This document shows positions 14,334-24,011 of a stretch of DNA of 55,462 nucleotides, one piece after another. The position numbers were made by a program, and so were the translations under genes. The DNA comes from Fusobacterium sp. DD2. Lineage in GTDB: Bacteria; Fusobacteriota; Fusobacteriia; Fusobacteriales; Fusobacteriaceae. Below the pieces are notes generated by a model. The model was not told the DNA's origin and searched no databases. It saw only the letters and a program-made list of their open reading frames with translations. Within the stretch, counting starts at the first letter, position 1, and each line of letters opens with the position of its first letter. The stretch is from NCBI RefSeq assembly GCF_018205345.1, contig NZ_JADRHM010000006.1:1-55462 (forward strand). The letters run 5' to 3'.

Positions 14334-14707
14334 GTTTAATACCTGGATTAGATGAGATATTAAAAATAGCTAATAAATTTATTCCTGATAAAGATGCACA
14401 AATTGAATTACAGAAAAAAACATTAGAAGTAAATGAGGAAATAATAAAGGGTAATAAAACATTGCTTGAAAAAGTTGTCCCAATAACTTTTCCACTTTGT
14501 GTATGGATCTTTCTGTTAATACCTACATTGTCATTTTTAGTAGGGCTTATAAAATATTTAACTACTGGAACATTTTATGAAATACCACTACCATGGGAAT
14601 GGTTAAAATCATTATTCCAATTGTGCATGGTGTTCGTGTGTGGATTGGTTGGAAAGTGGAACATTGAAAAATTCTTTGATGGTAAAAACAACAATAAAAA
14701 GGAGTAG
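14330..14707 (+). CDS. Holin-like membrane protein
   Basis: ATG at 14330 overlaps the amidase stop. The 125-residue protein has an N-terminal amphipathic, charged part (about 50 residues) and then two strongly hydrophobic segments, around LCVWIFLLIPTLSFLVGLI and WLKSLFQLCMVFVCGLVGKW, with a basic tail. This layout resembles 3TM-type phage holins in which the first helix is membrane-associated. Directly after an endolysin, a holin role is the natural call: it would permeabilise the inner membrane at the end of the lytic cycle. Confidence 0.7.
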   Translation: MSLIPGLDEILKIANKFIPDKDAQIELQKKTLEVNEEIIKGNKTLLEKVVPITFPLCVWIFLLIPTLSFLVGLIKYLTTGTFYEIPLPWEWLKSLFQLCMVFVCGLVGKWNIEKFFDGKNNNKKE

Positions 14708-14710
14708 CCT

Positions 14711-15037
14711 ATGGATTATAAAGAATTAAAAGATAGACTAGTATACCCGATATTATTATCAGCTATACTGGGAGGATATGCAGCATGGCAAGCAAACGAC
14801 AAGCAAACTACAAAGAATACCAATGATATTAAATATATCAATAAACAAGTAGATGAGATAAGTGGAAAATGCAACGGGACAGAATATGAACTCAATAATT
14901 TGAAGATACAACTACCTGACAGTTATATAACAAGAAGGGAATTCAACAAAATTATGGAGTTGCAAACTGAAAAGATGAATGAAATTAATAGAAATATTGA
15001 AAAGTTACTTGATTTACAGTTAAAGAAGAGGGGTTAA
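14711..15037 (+). CDS. Candidate inner-membrane spanin (Rz-like)
   Basis: ATG at 14711 follows AAGGAG. The 108-residue protein has one N-terminal hydrophobic segment (around PILLSAILGGYAAW) and then a long polar, heptad-rich helix to a basic end. One N-terminal membrane helix plus a periplasmic coiled coil, placed after holin and endolysin, is the layout of i-spanins in phages of diderm bacteria. I see no Rz1-like lipoprotein frame inside or after it, so the assignment is tentative; a second holin or antiholin is an alternative. Confidence 0.45.
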   Translation: MDYKELKDRLVYPILLSAILGGYAAWQANDKQTTKNTNDIKYINKQVDEISGKCNGTEYELNNLKIQLPDSYITRREFNKIMELQTEKMNEINRNIEKLLDLQLKKRG

Positions 15038-15049
15038 TAGCCCCTCTTT
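15026..15049 (+). terminator. Weak hairpin after the lysis genes
   Basis: AAGAGGGG (15026-15033) pairs with CCCCTCTT (15041-15048) around a 7-nt loop, with only three T after it. It spans the stop codon of the spanin-like gene. It could be a weak terminator or a processing or stability element between lysis and tail genes. Confidence 0.4.
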
Positions 15050-15060
15050 AAGGAGGTTAA

Positions 15061-15564
15061 ATGATAGATAAAGGGCAAGCTATAAAAATGGTGTTTTTAA
15101 AATTAGGAGAGAACACAGTTTATAACGATAATAAAAGTGATTTATACCAAGTATGTGAAGTCATATTTGACCAAGTAGTAAAGAATTTAGCCTATTCAAC
15201 AGCCTTTTTATTCAATGCAACAAGTTTAAAACTGAATAAAGTATCTGAAAAAGAAGATACTAATGAGTACCAATTTAATATCCCAATAGACTTTTTAAAT
15301 ATCCTTAGATGTAGACAAAATTATAGAATTGAGAATGAATTTATTTATTCTGACCAAGATGAGATAGAAATACAGTATTGTAGAGATATTCCACTTAGTG
15401 AATACCCTAACAACCTGTTTAATCTTTTAGTCGCCATGACAGCACGTGAAATGGCACTTGCATTTAATACCTATAATAAAAAGCTAGAATTGATAGATAA
15501 TGAAGTTATGAAGTTAAAAAATGATGTTATAGCTCAGCAAGGTTTTCAATATTGGGGTGATTAA
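15061..15564 (+). CDS. Tail tubular protein A-like adaptor (T7 gp11-like)
   Basis: ATG at 15061 follows AAGGAGGTTAA. The 167-residue protein is mostly helical, with NLAYSTAF near residue 40, a short strand region (NEYQFNIPIDFLNILR) and LVAMTAREMALAF, a pattern shared by podovirus gp11/gp4-type adaptors that bind under the portal. T7 gp11 has 196 residues. The nozzle-like gene follows directly, as gp12 follows gp11 in T7. The call combines this weak pattern with gene order. Confidence 0.65.
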   Translation: MIDKGQAIKMVFLKLGENTVYNDNKSDLYQVCEVIFDQVVKNLAYSTAFLFNATSLKLNKVSEKEDTNEYQFNIPIDFLNILRCRQNYRIENEFIYSDQDEIEIQYCRDIPLSEYPNNLFNLLVAMTAREMALAFNTYNKKLELIDNEVMKLKNDVIAQQGFQYWGD

Positions 15565-17412
15565 ATGATAAATAGAATGAATATGTTTACCTATGGAGAG
15601 GTAGGCGAAAGACTAGGTGGAATAAGAGAGTCTGAAATATATCAGCAATCAGCACAAATAATTGAAGATTTAGTAATAAATGAAATGGGAAACTTAAAAA
15701 TAGCAAAACAATTTAAAAGCACTCCTTTTAACTATGATTTTAAAGAGATTATTGATACCAAATACGCATTTTATATATGTGTTATGGCAGATAATAAGGT
15801 ATGCACTTTTAAAAAGAATAACGGGCAAATAGGAAGTTTAATTTCAGAAAATAGTTCAACAGTAAGCAATATAAAAGTAATAAAAATGGTTGATGATAAA
15901 CTATTTGTAATTGGAGATACTACCAAGGTTTATGAGTTTAATAAGGATAACGGGCAAGTAGGAGTATCTAACTTTTTAGACCTTATAAAGCTGCCAATGA
16001 AAAACAAAGAAGTTTTAAAAATTGATGTTTACAGAACTTACCAAGTACAAAATGAAATGAGAGTATCACTCCTAGGAAGTTATGAAAATCCTAGATTTGA
16101 TACAACAAGTGGAACTATAAAAATAGATGGAACTAACACAACATTAACAAGGATATATCCTGAATATAAGGCATCAGTCACAAATGAAAATATAGAAGGA
16201 TTATCAAATGGGCTTACTTTTGGAGTTATGAGAAATTTTTATAAGACAGATAACAATAAAAAATTCTATATAGGAAATACAGAAATCACTTTTACAGGCG
16301 AAAAAAATGATAGTAAATATGGTGGAAAATATTTTACTGGAATAAGTGGAAAAGGGAATGGAGTTCTTAAATATGGAGAATTAATAAAGATTAATGAAGG
16401 ACTGACCACTGTCGGTCTTTATCAAGACAGATTAATTATTATACATAATGGAACTTTTTATTTCTCAAAGAAGTCAGATTATTTTGATTTTACAAATGAT
16501 ATTAAGACTGACAGTGCATTTTATTTTAAACCTACTCCAATTGACAATATTTTCCCTGAAATTTATGACATGTATATAGGGGATAAAATCTATATTCCAA
16601 ATAGTAGAGGTGTGTATGTAATATCTACCAACAACATACTTTCGAATAATTCCTATGGGGTATTCATAGCCTCAGAACTGCCAGCTAATATAAATGCTAA
16701 GTATACTTATAAAAATAATTGTGTCTTATTAAATAATACTTTTTATTACCTTACTGAAAATAATGAGTTAAGAAGTATTGAGCAGATACCAACTAGTGTT
16801 GGGATTGAAAACTATACTAGCGGTATAGTTGAAAAATATGAGATAGTAAATAAATTTGATAGTATTTATAAATTTAAATATAACAACAAATACTACCTGA
16901 TGGCAAGAAGAGACACACAAAAAGATAAAATTTATATGTATGAACAGCTTGATTATAAATTGTTTAGGAGATTTTCTCTTAAACTAAGTAATGGTGAGTC
17001 AGTATTAGCTAAAAAGAAGGAATATAATCATCTAGTAATTATAGGAGATAATATTATAACAGATAATGCCATATTGAAAGAAAGTACAATAAATGGGAAT
17101 GGTAGATTAAGAATAAATCCACCTTTTATGAAGTCAGAAAAAGGTGGAAGTTATTCAAATGATTATAGTTCAAGAGTAGTGAGAGTCTTTATAAAGGTTT
17201 TAAACCAGGATAAAGAAGCTATAAAAGGTATTAAGATAAACAATACTCTTATTACTAAGAACGCAATAGAAGATGATTTATTCAGCGTTTTTAAGATTGA
17301 AACATCTTTCCCAGTCCTTAATGGATTTGATATCGGTATAATCTCTAATGAAAATGACAAGATATTTGAAATATTGGGTATTGACTTAAAAATTGAAGTG
17401 GTGAGTGACTAA
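15565..17412 (+). CDS. Tail nozzle protein, T7 gp12-like
   Basis: ATG at 15565 directly follows the adaptor stop. The N terminus (FTYGEVGERLGGIRESEIYQ and LVINEMGNLK) has the pattern of podovirus nozzle proteins, in which an early GR-type segment is followed by a helix with N-x-x-x-x-GN. The rest is beta-rich, as expected for the propeller-like nozzle. At 615 residues it is shorter than T7 gp12 (794). Six copies would form the tail tube below the adaptor. Assigned from N-terminal pattern, size and order. Confidence 0.7.
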   Translation: MINRMNMFTYGEVGERLGGIRESEIYQQSAQIIEDLVINEMGNLKIAKQFKSTPFNYDFKEIIDTKYAFYICVMADNKVCTFKKNNGQIGSLISENSSTVSNIKVIKMVDDKLFVIGDTTKVYEFNKDNGQVGVSNFLDLIKLPMKNKEVLKIDVYRTYQVQNEMRVSLLGSYENPRFDTTSGTIKIDGTNTTLTRIYPEYKASVTNENIEGLSNGLTFGVMRNFYKTDNNKKFYIGNTEITFTGEKNDSKYGGKYFTGISGKGNGVLKYGELIKINEGLTTVGLYQDRLIIIHNGTFYFSKKSDYFDFTNDIKTDSAFYFKPTPIDNIFPEIYDMYIGDKIYIPNSRGVYVISTNNILSNNSYGVFIASELPANINAKYTYKNNCVLLNNTFYYLTENNELRSIEQIPTSVGIENYTSGIVEKYEIVNKFDSIYKFKYNNKYYLMARRDTQKDKIYMYEQLDYKLFRRFSLKLSNGESVLAKKKEYNHLVIIGDNIITDNAILKESTINGNGRLRINPPFMKSEKGGSYSNDYSSRVVRVFIKVLNQDKEAIKGIKINNTLITKNAIEDDLFSVFKIETSFPVLNGFDIGIISNENDKIFEILGIDLKIEVVSD

Positions 17413-17421
17413 GGAGGCTAT

Positions 17422-18330
17422 ATGATAGGTGGAATTTTAACAGGAATGGCATTTGGAATTGCTCAAGGATTTAATTCTGTACACCAAGGTAATAAGATAT
17501 ACAAGGTTGGTAAAGAAATACAGAATACATATTCAAGTTTAAGTAAAAATGCTAGGAAGTTTAAAGAAAGTGAAGAGAACACTAAAAAGGCAATTAATTT
17601 TATAAAGGGAGAGCAAAATAAACAGGCTGATGTTCAATTTGACTTTAATAAAAAACAGATAAGAACAGCCTTGGAAAGCAATATTAGGAATATTATATCA
17701 AATTATGTATCATCTCGTGAAGATTTAGCAAGTGAAATTGAAAATGCTAAAATAAAAATTGCCTTTACTGGCGATATAAAGAATGTAGAAAGCAGTTCTT
17801 ATAAAACTGATATGAAGAACAAATTGAAAGTTGAAGCAGATGAGAAAGCAAATAAAATAATTCAAAATGAACTTAATGATTTAACAGGCCTTGAGGCACA
17901 AATTAATGCCCAAAATTACCAAAATAAAATTGGTTATTTAAAGACTAAAGAAGGGATTAATCAAAATTATCTAAGTGCTTTTAGTAATGCAGAAGCACAA
18001 TATAATAGGGATATGGCTCAATTAAATTCATTTATAAGTGCAGGAATAAACCAAGGGGCAATAGTAAAAGCCCAAGGTGGACAAGTTATGGCCCAAGGCG
18101 GGGACATGATAGGGCAAGCCTTTTTAGGTGGAATGGGTAAATTATTCAATGCTTATGGTGGTATAGGAGGCATAAAAAATAGGATTTTTGGAGAGGACCA
18201 ACCAAATAAAATAAGTTATGGCCAAGAGATTGGCAACTTAAATATTAATAAAATAAGCTATGGAAATGAAGTTGGCAATTTAGATTATAAAGTATATCCA
18301 AGTAAATATATAGATGAGTACAAATTATAG
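17422..18330 (+). CDS. Internal virion (ejection) protein, T7 gp14-like position
   Basis: ATG at 17422 follows AAGGAGGCTAT. The protein starts with a hydrophobic Gly/Ala-rich stretch (GGILTGMAFGIAQG), as gp14-type ejection proteins do, continues as a long helical region and has a glycine-rich patch (GGQVMAQGGDMIGQAFLGG) near residue 220. The C terminus holds two near-repeats of KISYG-x-E-x-GNL. T7 gp14 forms the pore in the outer membrane on infection; here the assignment rests on place, N-terminal hydrophobicity and the two large genes that follow. 302 residues, longer than gp14 (196). Confidence 0.65.
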   Translation: MIGGILTGMAFGIAQGFNSVHQGNKIYKVGKEIQNTYSSLSKNARKFKESEENTKKAINFIKGEQNKQADVQFDFNKKQIRTALESNIRNIISNYVSSREDLASEIENAKIKIAFTGDIKNVESSSYKTDMKNKLKVEADEKANKIIQNELNDLTGLEAQINAQNYQNKIGYLKTKEGINQNYLSAFSNAEAQYNRDMAQLNSFISAGINQGAIVKAQGGQVMAQGGDMIGQAFLGGMGKLFNAYGGIGGIKNRIFGEDQPNKISYGQEIGNLNINKISYGNEVGNLDYKVYPSKYIDEYKL

Positions 18331-18339
18331 GGTGATTAT

Positions 18340-20169
18340 ATGAATGATTTTATAAAAAAAGAAATTGTAAAAGAAAGAGAAGGGGCAAATATATCCCCAA
18401 TAAATGTAGATACACAAAGTAGATATTTAATAAATCCTACCAATGCCCCAGGAGTAAGTGTAGGAACAGTTCATCACATGCCAACACATAAAGCAATATG
18501 GCTTGATGAGTTAGGGAAAGTAGTAATTGATGCACAAAATTTAAAAGAGCAAAATGAAAGAAATCTTTTAGATATACAGCTAAAAAAAATGGACTTGAAG
18601 TTTAGAGAAGACTGGCAAGGAATACATGACAAATATTCTGATAAATACCATGATTATCTATCAGCTTATAATAATCTATGGGCAGAAAAGAAAAAATTAA
18701 TACTTGATAATAAGTACTTAATGAATGACGAAAAGCAAGAGTATTTACAGAAAAAAGACTTGGAACAATACAAAGGTAGATTAGATATACAGGAAACTAG
18801 GGATAAATATTACATTCAAGAGCAAACTGACAACAGTTTAAGTGCTATTGATGAGTATGTAAAAATAGCTGAAACTTATGATAGTAAAGATGATAAAAAA
18901 GCTGAGGAAGTATATAAGAGTATAGCAGATACAGCCAATGGGCTAAAAAAACTTACTGGAATGGCTGACGAAAGCTATATAGTACTATTGGGCAAAAAGA
19001 TTGGTGGTGCAGAAAGTAATAGACTACTAAATGAGATGAGTAAAATACAGGCTGATAATATCCCATTAGCCCAAAAGAAAGCCAAACTTGATAACCTTTA
19101 TAATTTATTTAGTACCAAAGGAATTGCAGAAACTCAGGCAACAGAAATAGTAGATAAATATTACAAAGGTGATAATAGAGAAAGAGCCATAGAATATATG
19201 ACCGCTCAGATGCAAGGGAATAACAGGCAAGTAATTAACAGGGCACGTATTGAATTTGGAAGATTAGAGAGAGAGGAAAGGGCAAGAACTAAGTTACAAC
19301 ATGTAGCTAGACAACAACAGGAATATTTGAGAGAAAGACAGATAGAAGATGCTTGGAATAAAAAAGATGCCCTTACTTTATCTGAATTGTATGATGGAAG
19401 GACTTCTAAAAATAGACTAAGTATGCAAGAGTTTTTATCTGACCCAAAATATATGGAAAGTGTAACAGATAAACACTGGGACACTTTTGGAGATAGCCAA
19501 AATGGAGAAACTTTAAAAATTTTAACTCCATCAGCATTACAAGGATTAAGAAATCAAATGATAAATATTAAAAATAATGGTGGTAGTTTAGCTGACCAAT
19601 ATCAACCTTTATTTGCTTATGCTACTGAATTATCAAATGGAGATGAAGGAAAAAGGAATAATATATTAAAAGATTATGGATTATCTACTGGAATGGATCC
19701 AGCTATTATCATAAAAGGCGAAAAAAATCCAGATTATTTTAAATTAGCCCAAACTGTAAATGATGGAGTAGGCTATATTAATAATATTGGAATAGATGAA
19801 GGACAAAAAAGAAAAATACTTGATAATAAAGATTTTAAAGAAATAGCAAGTAAATTTGCAGAAAATGGAGTAGTTGGAGAGGCAACCGCATTAAAATATC
19901 TTACTGGGATAGCCCTTAAAACTAATAATTTTAGAGAACTAACACAAGACTATTATTATATTATCAAAGATACAGCAAAACAGCTAAATAATAAAAATAA
20001 AAATGATTATGATGCTCTACAAAATGATATCAAGATAGTTAGTGAGTTTACATCAAAAAGAACTAATTACAGATATACAAATTTAAAAAATAGAAATATG
20101 AAAGAGATTAAACCAGTTGAATATAAATCTGAATTTTTAGACGAACAAAACGAAGTATTCGGAGGGTAA
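18340..20169 (+). CDS. Internal virion protein, T7 gp15-like position
   Basis: ATG at 18340 follows a weak GGGTGAT. The 609-residue protein is almost wholly helical and polar, with a HHMPTHKAIWLDE segment near the N terminus and long coiled-coil-like stretches (residues about 60-160 and 300-350). No enzyme motif is visible. In T7 gp15 (747 aa) forms the middle of the internal core and the periplasmic tunnel during DNA ejection. The order (gp14-like, this gene, gp16-like) is the same. Call from order, size and helical nature. Confidence 0.6.
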   Translation: MNDFIKKEIVKEREGANISPINVDTQSRYLINPTNAPGVSVGTVHHMPTHKAIWLDELGKVVIDAQNLKEQNERNLLDIQLKKMDLKFREDWQGIHDKYSDKYHDYLSAYNNLWAEKKKLILDNKYLMNDEKQEYLQKKDLEQYKGRLDIQETRDKYYIQEQTDNSLSAIDEYVKIAETYDSKDDKKAEEVYKSIADTANGLKKLTGMADESYIVLLGKKIGGAESNRLLNEMSKIQADNIPLAQKKAKLDNLYNLFSTKGIAETQATEIVDKYYKGDNRERAIEYMTAQMQGNNRQVINRARIEFGRLEREERARTKLQHVARQQQEYLRERQIEDAWNKKDALTLSELYDGRTSKNRLSMQEFLSDPKYMESVTDKHWDTFGDSQNGETLKILTPSALQGLRNQMINIKNNGGSLADQYQPLFAYATELSNGDEGKRNNILKDYGLSTGMDPAIIIKGEKNPDYFKLAQTVNDGVGYINNIGIDEGQKRKILDNKDFKEIASKFAENGVVGEATALKYLTGIALKTNNFRELTQDYYYIIKDTAKQLNNKNKNDYDALQNDIKIVSEFTSKRTNYRYTNLKNRNMKEIKPVEYKSEFLDEQNEVFGG

Positions 20170-20172
20170 AAT

Positions 20173-23100
20173 ATGAATGAAGATAAAGATAAACAATTAA
20201 CAGCACTAGGACAATTAGGGAATTCAATTTTAAATGGGGCGGACATGTTCGCTTCTAAAATTGATGATATAGGGAGTTTAGCAACTGGCCTTATTTTAAT
20301 GCCCAGTGAATATCTAGACAAGGATATGAAAAGCGGAGAAGTTACAAAATACCTTAATGAAAATGATGATATAAAAAGAACACTTGTAACTAATATAAGA
20401 GATAGAAGAGATGAACTGGATAGATATGCAGAGCAAAACCCAATAAAAGGAAGTGTTGTTAAGATAGCCAGTGGATTTGCTGAACAAACAGTTGACCCAC
20501 TTCAAATGGGAATGAATATAATGACACAAGGATTTGCAATGAATGCTATTCAAAATACATTAGATTATATCTATGAAGAGACCTCAATAATGGGGAGACA
20601 ACTAAGTGATTTTGATACAAACGATGCAATCAATATAGGAACTGGTATTGCACTAGCTGGGGTAACATCTAAATTTGAAGCCAAAGATATTGCTAAGCCT
20701 TTATACGAGGATATACCTATATCCCAAAAAGGGGTAATGCCAATAAAAACTGAACTACCACAAGAGGATTTGCCTTCCCTTGATAAATTAGCAAAAGTTA
20801 ATGAACATGAAAACAGGGTGATAGATCATCAAATACTAGCAGATATACAAATAAGACAAGACAATGGCCAAACTTTATCAATACCCAAAGGTAAGAATTT
20901 AAGTGTGGACATAGAAAAAACAATTGATGATGGAGTAATCCCAGGATTAAGAAAGTTGTCCAATACACTAACTGATGACCAAATGAATAAAGGGGGTAAA
21001 TATCAGTATAAATACAGTGATGGAGTAAAAAGCACTGAGGGAGATGCACTTGTAAAAGCAAATATAGTTAGAATTTTAAAACCTATATATACAGAAGTTG
21101 AACTTGGAAAAGACCAGGCATTAGGAGAGATAGCCGAGGATTTATCTAAGTATGTTTATAATAAGCCGTACAATGAAATTACACCGCTAACTGATATTAT
21201 AAGCAATACAATAAAAGATATACAGCCTGATGAATTTGTACGAGTAATACAAGGTAAATCACAAAATGAAAAATATAAGCCTTTACAAGATATACTAAGA
21301 AAGTACATTAACGAATATATCAGTCTTAAAAGTGGTATTGATTATACAGGTAAACAAGATGGTTTTTTTCTTGAAACTGTATATAATAAGCAGCACTTAA
21401 TGGGAGGGATAAGAAATGTTTTGGACGACCCAATCAGTACAAGTGAATTTATAAAAACGCAATTAGCTAATATAGGGCATAAAGTAAAACTGACTGATAA
21501 TGAAGCAAAAAATATAGGCCTTGCTAAAGGGGGGACTTATAATATTGAGGAAACTCCTCAATTATTGAAGCAATTATATTATGATATAAACTCAACTACA
21601 AAAGATGTATCAAAAGGTAATAGAAAAAGCACTGTAAAATTAAGCGAGAATACTTTATTTGATATAGCTTATAAATGGGTAAATATGGATGATAAGGAAA
21701 AATATTTGAAATTGCTTAACAAAAAAGAAAAGACACAGCCTGAGCTTGATTTTATAAAAGATTTTCAAAATGAGATGTTAGGAAAATTTGAAAACTTATT
21801 TAAAGGACATGAAAGCGACCCTAAAGAAATACTTGAAAGAATTTTTTCAACTGTTGTAGATGAGAGAAGTGGATATAATAAAGTTATGGAAAAGTTTGAA
21901 AATTTTACTACTGCTTATAAAACTAACGGAGATGCAACTGATGATATCAGATGGCTTGATTTTACACTAAATAAAAGCATGGCTAGTTCTTTCTTTGGAG
22001 AACTTGACAATTTAAGAAGTTTATCAAGTTATAGAGATATCACACCAAAGAAATTTGAAGACTTAAAACTTGATGGAAAGATGATTAAGTTCATGAAGGA
22101 CCGGTCGGCTTGGAAGTTATTATTTGGATTGAGGCACTTAAGAGAAGCTAGTCCAAATACTGCTCTTGCTAATTCAGGGGCGATAAGATTAGGCTTTGAT
22201 AGTAAATATAGTTTTTTAAAGGGTAACTATGAAATGGCTAAATTACATTATGAACTTGCTAAAAACTCAAATAAAGCAATAAAAGAAGGTCTATCTAGTA
22301 TCAGTAATCCAGTAGAAAGATTTGAGGCAGAGATGTATTTAAAAAGAATACTTCAAAATAGATATAAGTTTACTGGCAAGAACATTTTTAAAGGAGTTGA
22401 AAAACTTGCTGAAATTGGTGGTAACGGGCAATTAATCTCGGATGTCCACCGTACAGCTATGGCTATGAGATTTACATCAAAAGCGATGTTTGATGAGTTT
22501 CCTAAAATGAAATTTGAAAATATGACCCCTGAAATGAGAACAGTACTAAAAAATAGCGGTATAGATGAACTGGCATTACAAAATATACAAAATCAAATAA
22601 AAAGTTTTAAAAGCTATGATGCCTTTAATGAGTTTATTATGAACTCAGATATAATAACTGGTGGAAAGCTAAAATCAATATTTGAACAGTTCACCGATAT
22701 AATGGGAAGAGAATTTGAGCCTTATGATAAAAGATTTGTTTCTATTGATGCAAAAAATCCTCTAATTAATTTATGGCTTGAAAGCAATCTGCTATTTAGA
22801 AGATACTCTATGGGGGCTTTTAGTAGGGCTTGGAATAATGTCAGCACTTATTATGATGCTAATGATATTTTAAGAAGTAGATTATCTAACCCTAGAAATA
22901 TATTAAGAAATGCTAATTTTAAAGGGGGAAAGAATAATTTCGTTAATCTTTCTAAGATGTCGATAGGATTTTGGTTAAGTACCCAATCAATATCATGGCT
23001 ACACGGAAAAATATCAGGAACAAGTGCAGATGATATAGTTGAAGCAAAATACGAAGCAATAAAAGAAGGAGATATATTACCCATAATTGGTGATGGAGTA

Positions 23101-23970
23101 AAAGATAGTTTAGTAGATTATAGTGGATTTGATATCATGTTTGGTGGCGCACCTGCTTTTTTTTCAATTATAACGAATAACATTATTACTTCGCAACATG
23201 CAGCAACATCTGACAATTTAACATCATCAGAAAAAGTCTTATATGGGCTTGCATATGTATTAGCACCAAGTAATATATCACGTGGGATAGATAATATTAA
23301 ATTCGGTAGAACTATACCAACAAAAATAAATACTTGGAGTGAAGAGGCTCAATTTCAATGGAAAAAACATAATAGATTAAATGCCCTTCACGAGCAAAAA
23401 GATGGAGAATTGCCAATTGAAAAGCTAGTAAAAGAAAGTTATCAATCAATATCAGATTGGACATCTTTTTTCAAGAAAAACCCAGATAAGGCCTATGAAG
23501 TTACTAATTTTGACGATGAGAAAGTCAATAAAGATATTGCAGTTGCAACAGCCAGTGGGCTAATGGAAATAGCAGAACAAGGAGTAAGACAAGACCATAT
23601 AAATTTTGCTTTGTCTCAAGATACAGTTGAAGAGCGAGAACAACAGCTTATTGATTTTGGACTAGACTATAAAACACAATTAAAAAGATTAGATCCTGAA
23701 ATAAGAGATTTGTTTAACTATGTAATGAGTTTTAAACAGGTAGAAGACCCACACTATTTACTTGTGGCACTGGAAGAGATGACAGAAGCTAAAAATAAAA
23801 AAGCTACTTTGAAATCATTTTTAAAGAATGAAGAGTTACCATTATTTGATAATTATGTCAGAAACATAAAGAATAATATAGCTTTAAAGAAAAAAATAGC
23901 TAGAAAAGGATACCCAGATAATACAGATGGATATATAGAGTTTTTAAAGGAATTAAGGGCAAATTTTTAA
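20173..23970 (+). CDS. Giant internal virion protein, T7 gp16-like position
   Basis: ATG at 20173 follows GGAGGGTAAAAT. With 1265 residues it is the largest gene of the window and close in length to T7 gp16 (1318). Early hydrophobic segments (near SLATGLILMPSEYL and around residues 150-165) could enter the host membrane; the rest is helical and charged. T7 gp16 begins with a lytic transglycosylase domain; I see no such domain here, so cell-wall cutting would depend on another protein. Predicted to be ejected with the DNA and to form part of the trans-envelope channel. A terminator follows. Confidence 0.65.
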   Translation: MNEDKDKQLTALGQLGNSILNGADMFASKIDDIGSLATGLILMPSEYLDKDMKSGEVTKYLNENDDIKRTLVTNIRDRRDELDRYAEQNPIKGSVVKIASGFAEQTVDPLQMGMNIMTQGFAMNAIQNTLDYIYEETSIMGRQLSDFDTNDAINIGTGIALAGVTSKFEAKDIAKPLYEDIPISQKGVMPIKTELPQEDLPSLDKLAKVNEHENRVIDHQILADIQIRQDNGQTLSIPKGKNLSVDIEKTIDDGVIPGLRKLSNTLTDDQMNKGGKYQYKYSDGVKSTEGDALVKANIVRILKPIYTEVELGKDQALGEIAEDLSKYVYNKPYNEITPLTDIISNTIKDIQPDEFVRVIQGKSQNEKYKPLQDILRKYINEYISLKSGIDYTGKQDGFFLETVYNKQHLMGGIRNVLDDPISTSEFIKTQLANIGHKVKLTDNEAKNIGLAKGGTYNIEETPQLLKQLYYDINSTTKDVSKGNRKSTVKLSENTLFDIAYKWVNMDDKEKYLKLLNKKEKTQPELDFIKDFQNEMLGKFENLFKGHESDPKEILERIFSTVVDERSGYNKVMEKFENFTTAYKTNGDATDDIRWLDFTLNKSMASSFFGELDNLRSLSSYRDITPKKFEDLKLDGKMIKFMKDRSAWKLLFGLRHLREASPNTALANSGAIRLGFDSKYSFLKGNYEMAKLHYELAKNSNKAIKEGLSSISNPVERFEAEMYLKRILQNRYKFTGKNIFKGVEKLAEIGGNGQLISDVHRTAMAMRFTSKAMFDEFPKMKFENMTPEMRTVLKNSGIDELALQNIQNQIKSFKSYDAFNEFIMNSDIITGGKLKSIFEQFTDIMGREFEPYDKRFVSIDAKNPLINLWLESNLLFRRYSMGAFSRAWNNVSTYYDANDILRSRLSNPRNILRNANFKGGKNNFVNLSKMSIGFWLSTQSISWLHGKISGTSADDIVEAKYEAIKEGDILPIIGDGVKDSLVDYSGFDIMFGGAPAFFSIITNNIITSQHAATSDNLTSSEKVLYGLAYVLAPSNISRGIDNIKFGRTIPTKINTWSEEAQFQWKKHNRLNALHEQKDGELPIEKLVKESYQSISDWTSFFKKNPDKAYEVTNFDDEKVNKDIAVATASGLMEIAEQGVRQDHINFALSQDTVEEREQQLIDFGLDYKTQLKRLDPEIRDLFNYVMSFKQVEDPHYLLVALEEMTEAKNKKATLKSFLKNEELPLFDNYVRNIKNNIALKKKIARKGYPDNTDGYIEFLKELRANF

Positions 23971-23982
23971 AAAATAAGCATG

Positions 23983-24011
23983 AAGGAGAGTGAATAACAA
24001 TCACTCTCCTT
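23983..24011. terminator. Bidirectional terminator at the end of the late operon
   Basis: AAGGAGAGTGA (23983-23993) and TCACTCTCCTT (24001-24011) are a perfect 11-bp inverted repeat with a 7-nt loop. T-rich sequence lies on both sides in the proper sense. It separates the late operon from the convergent minus-strand gene. Confidence 0.85.
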
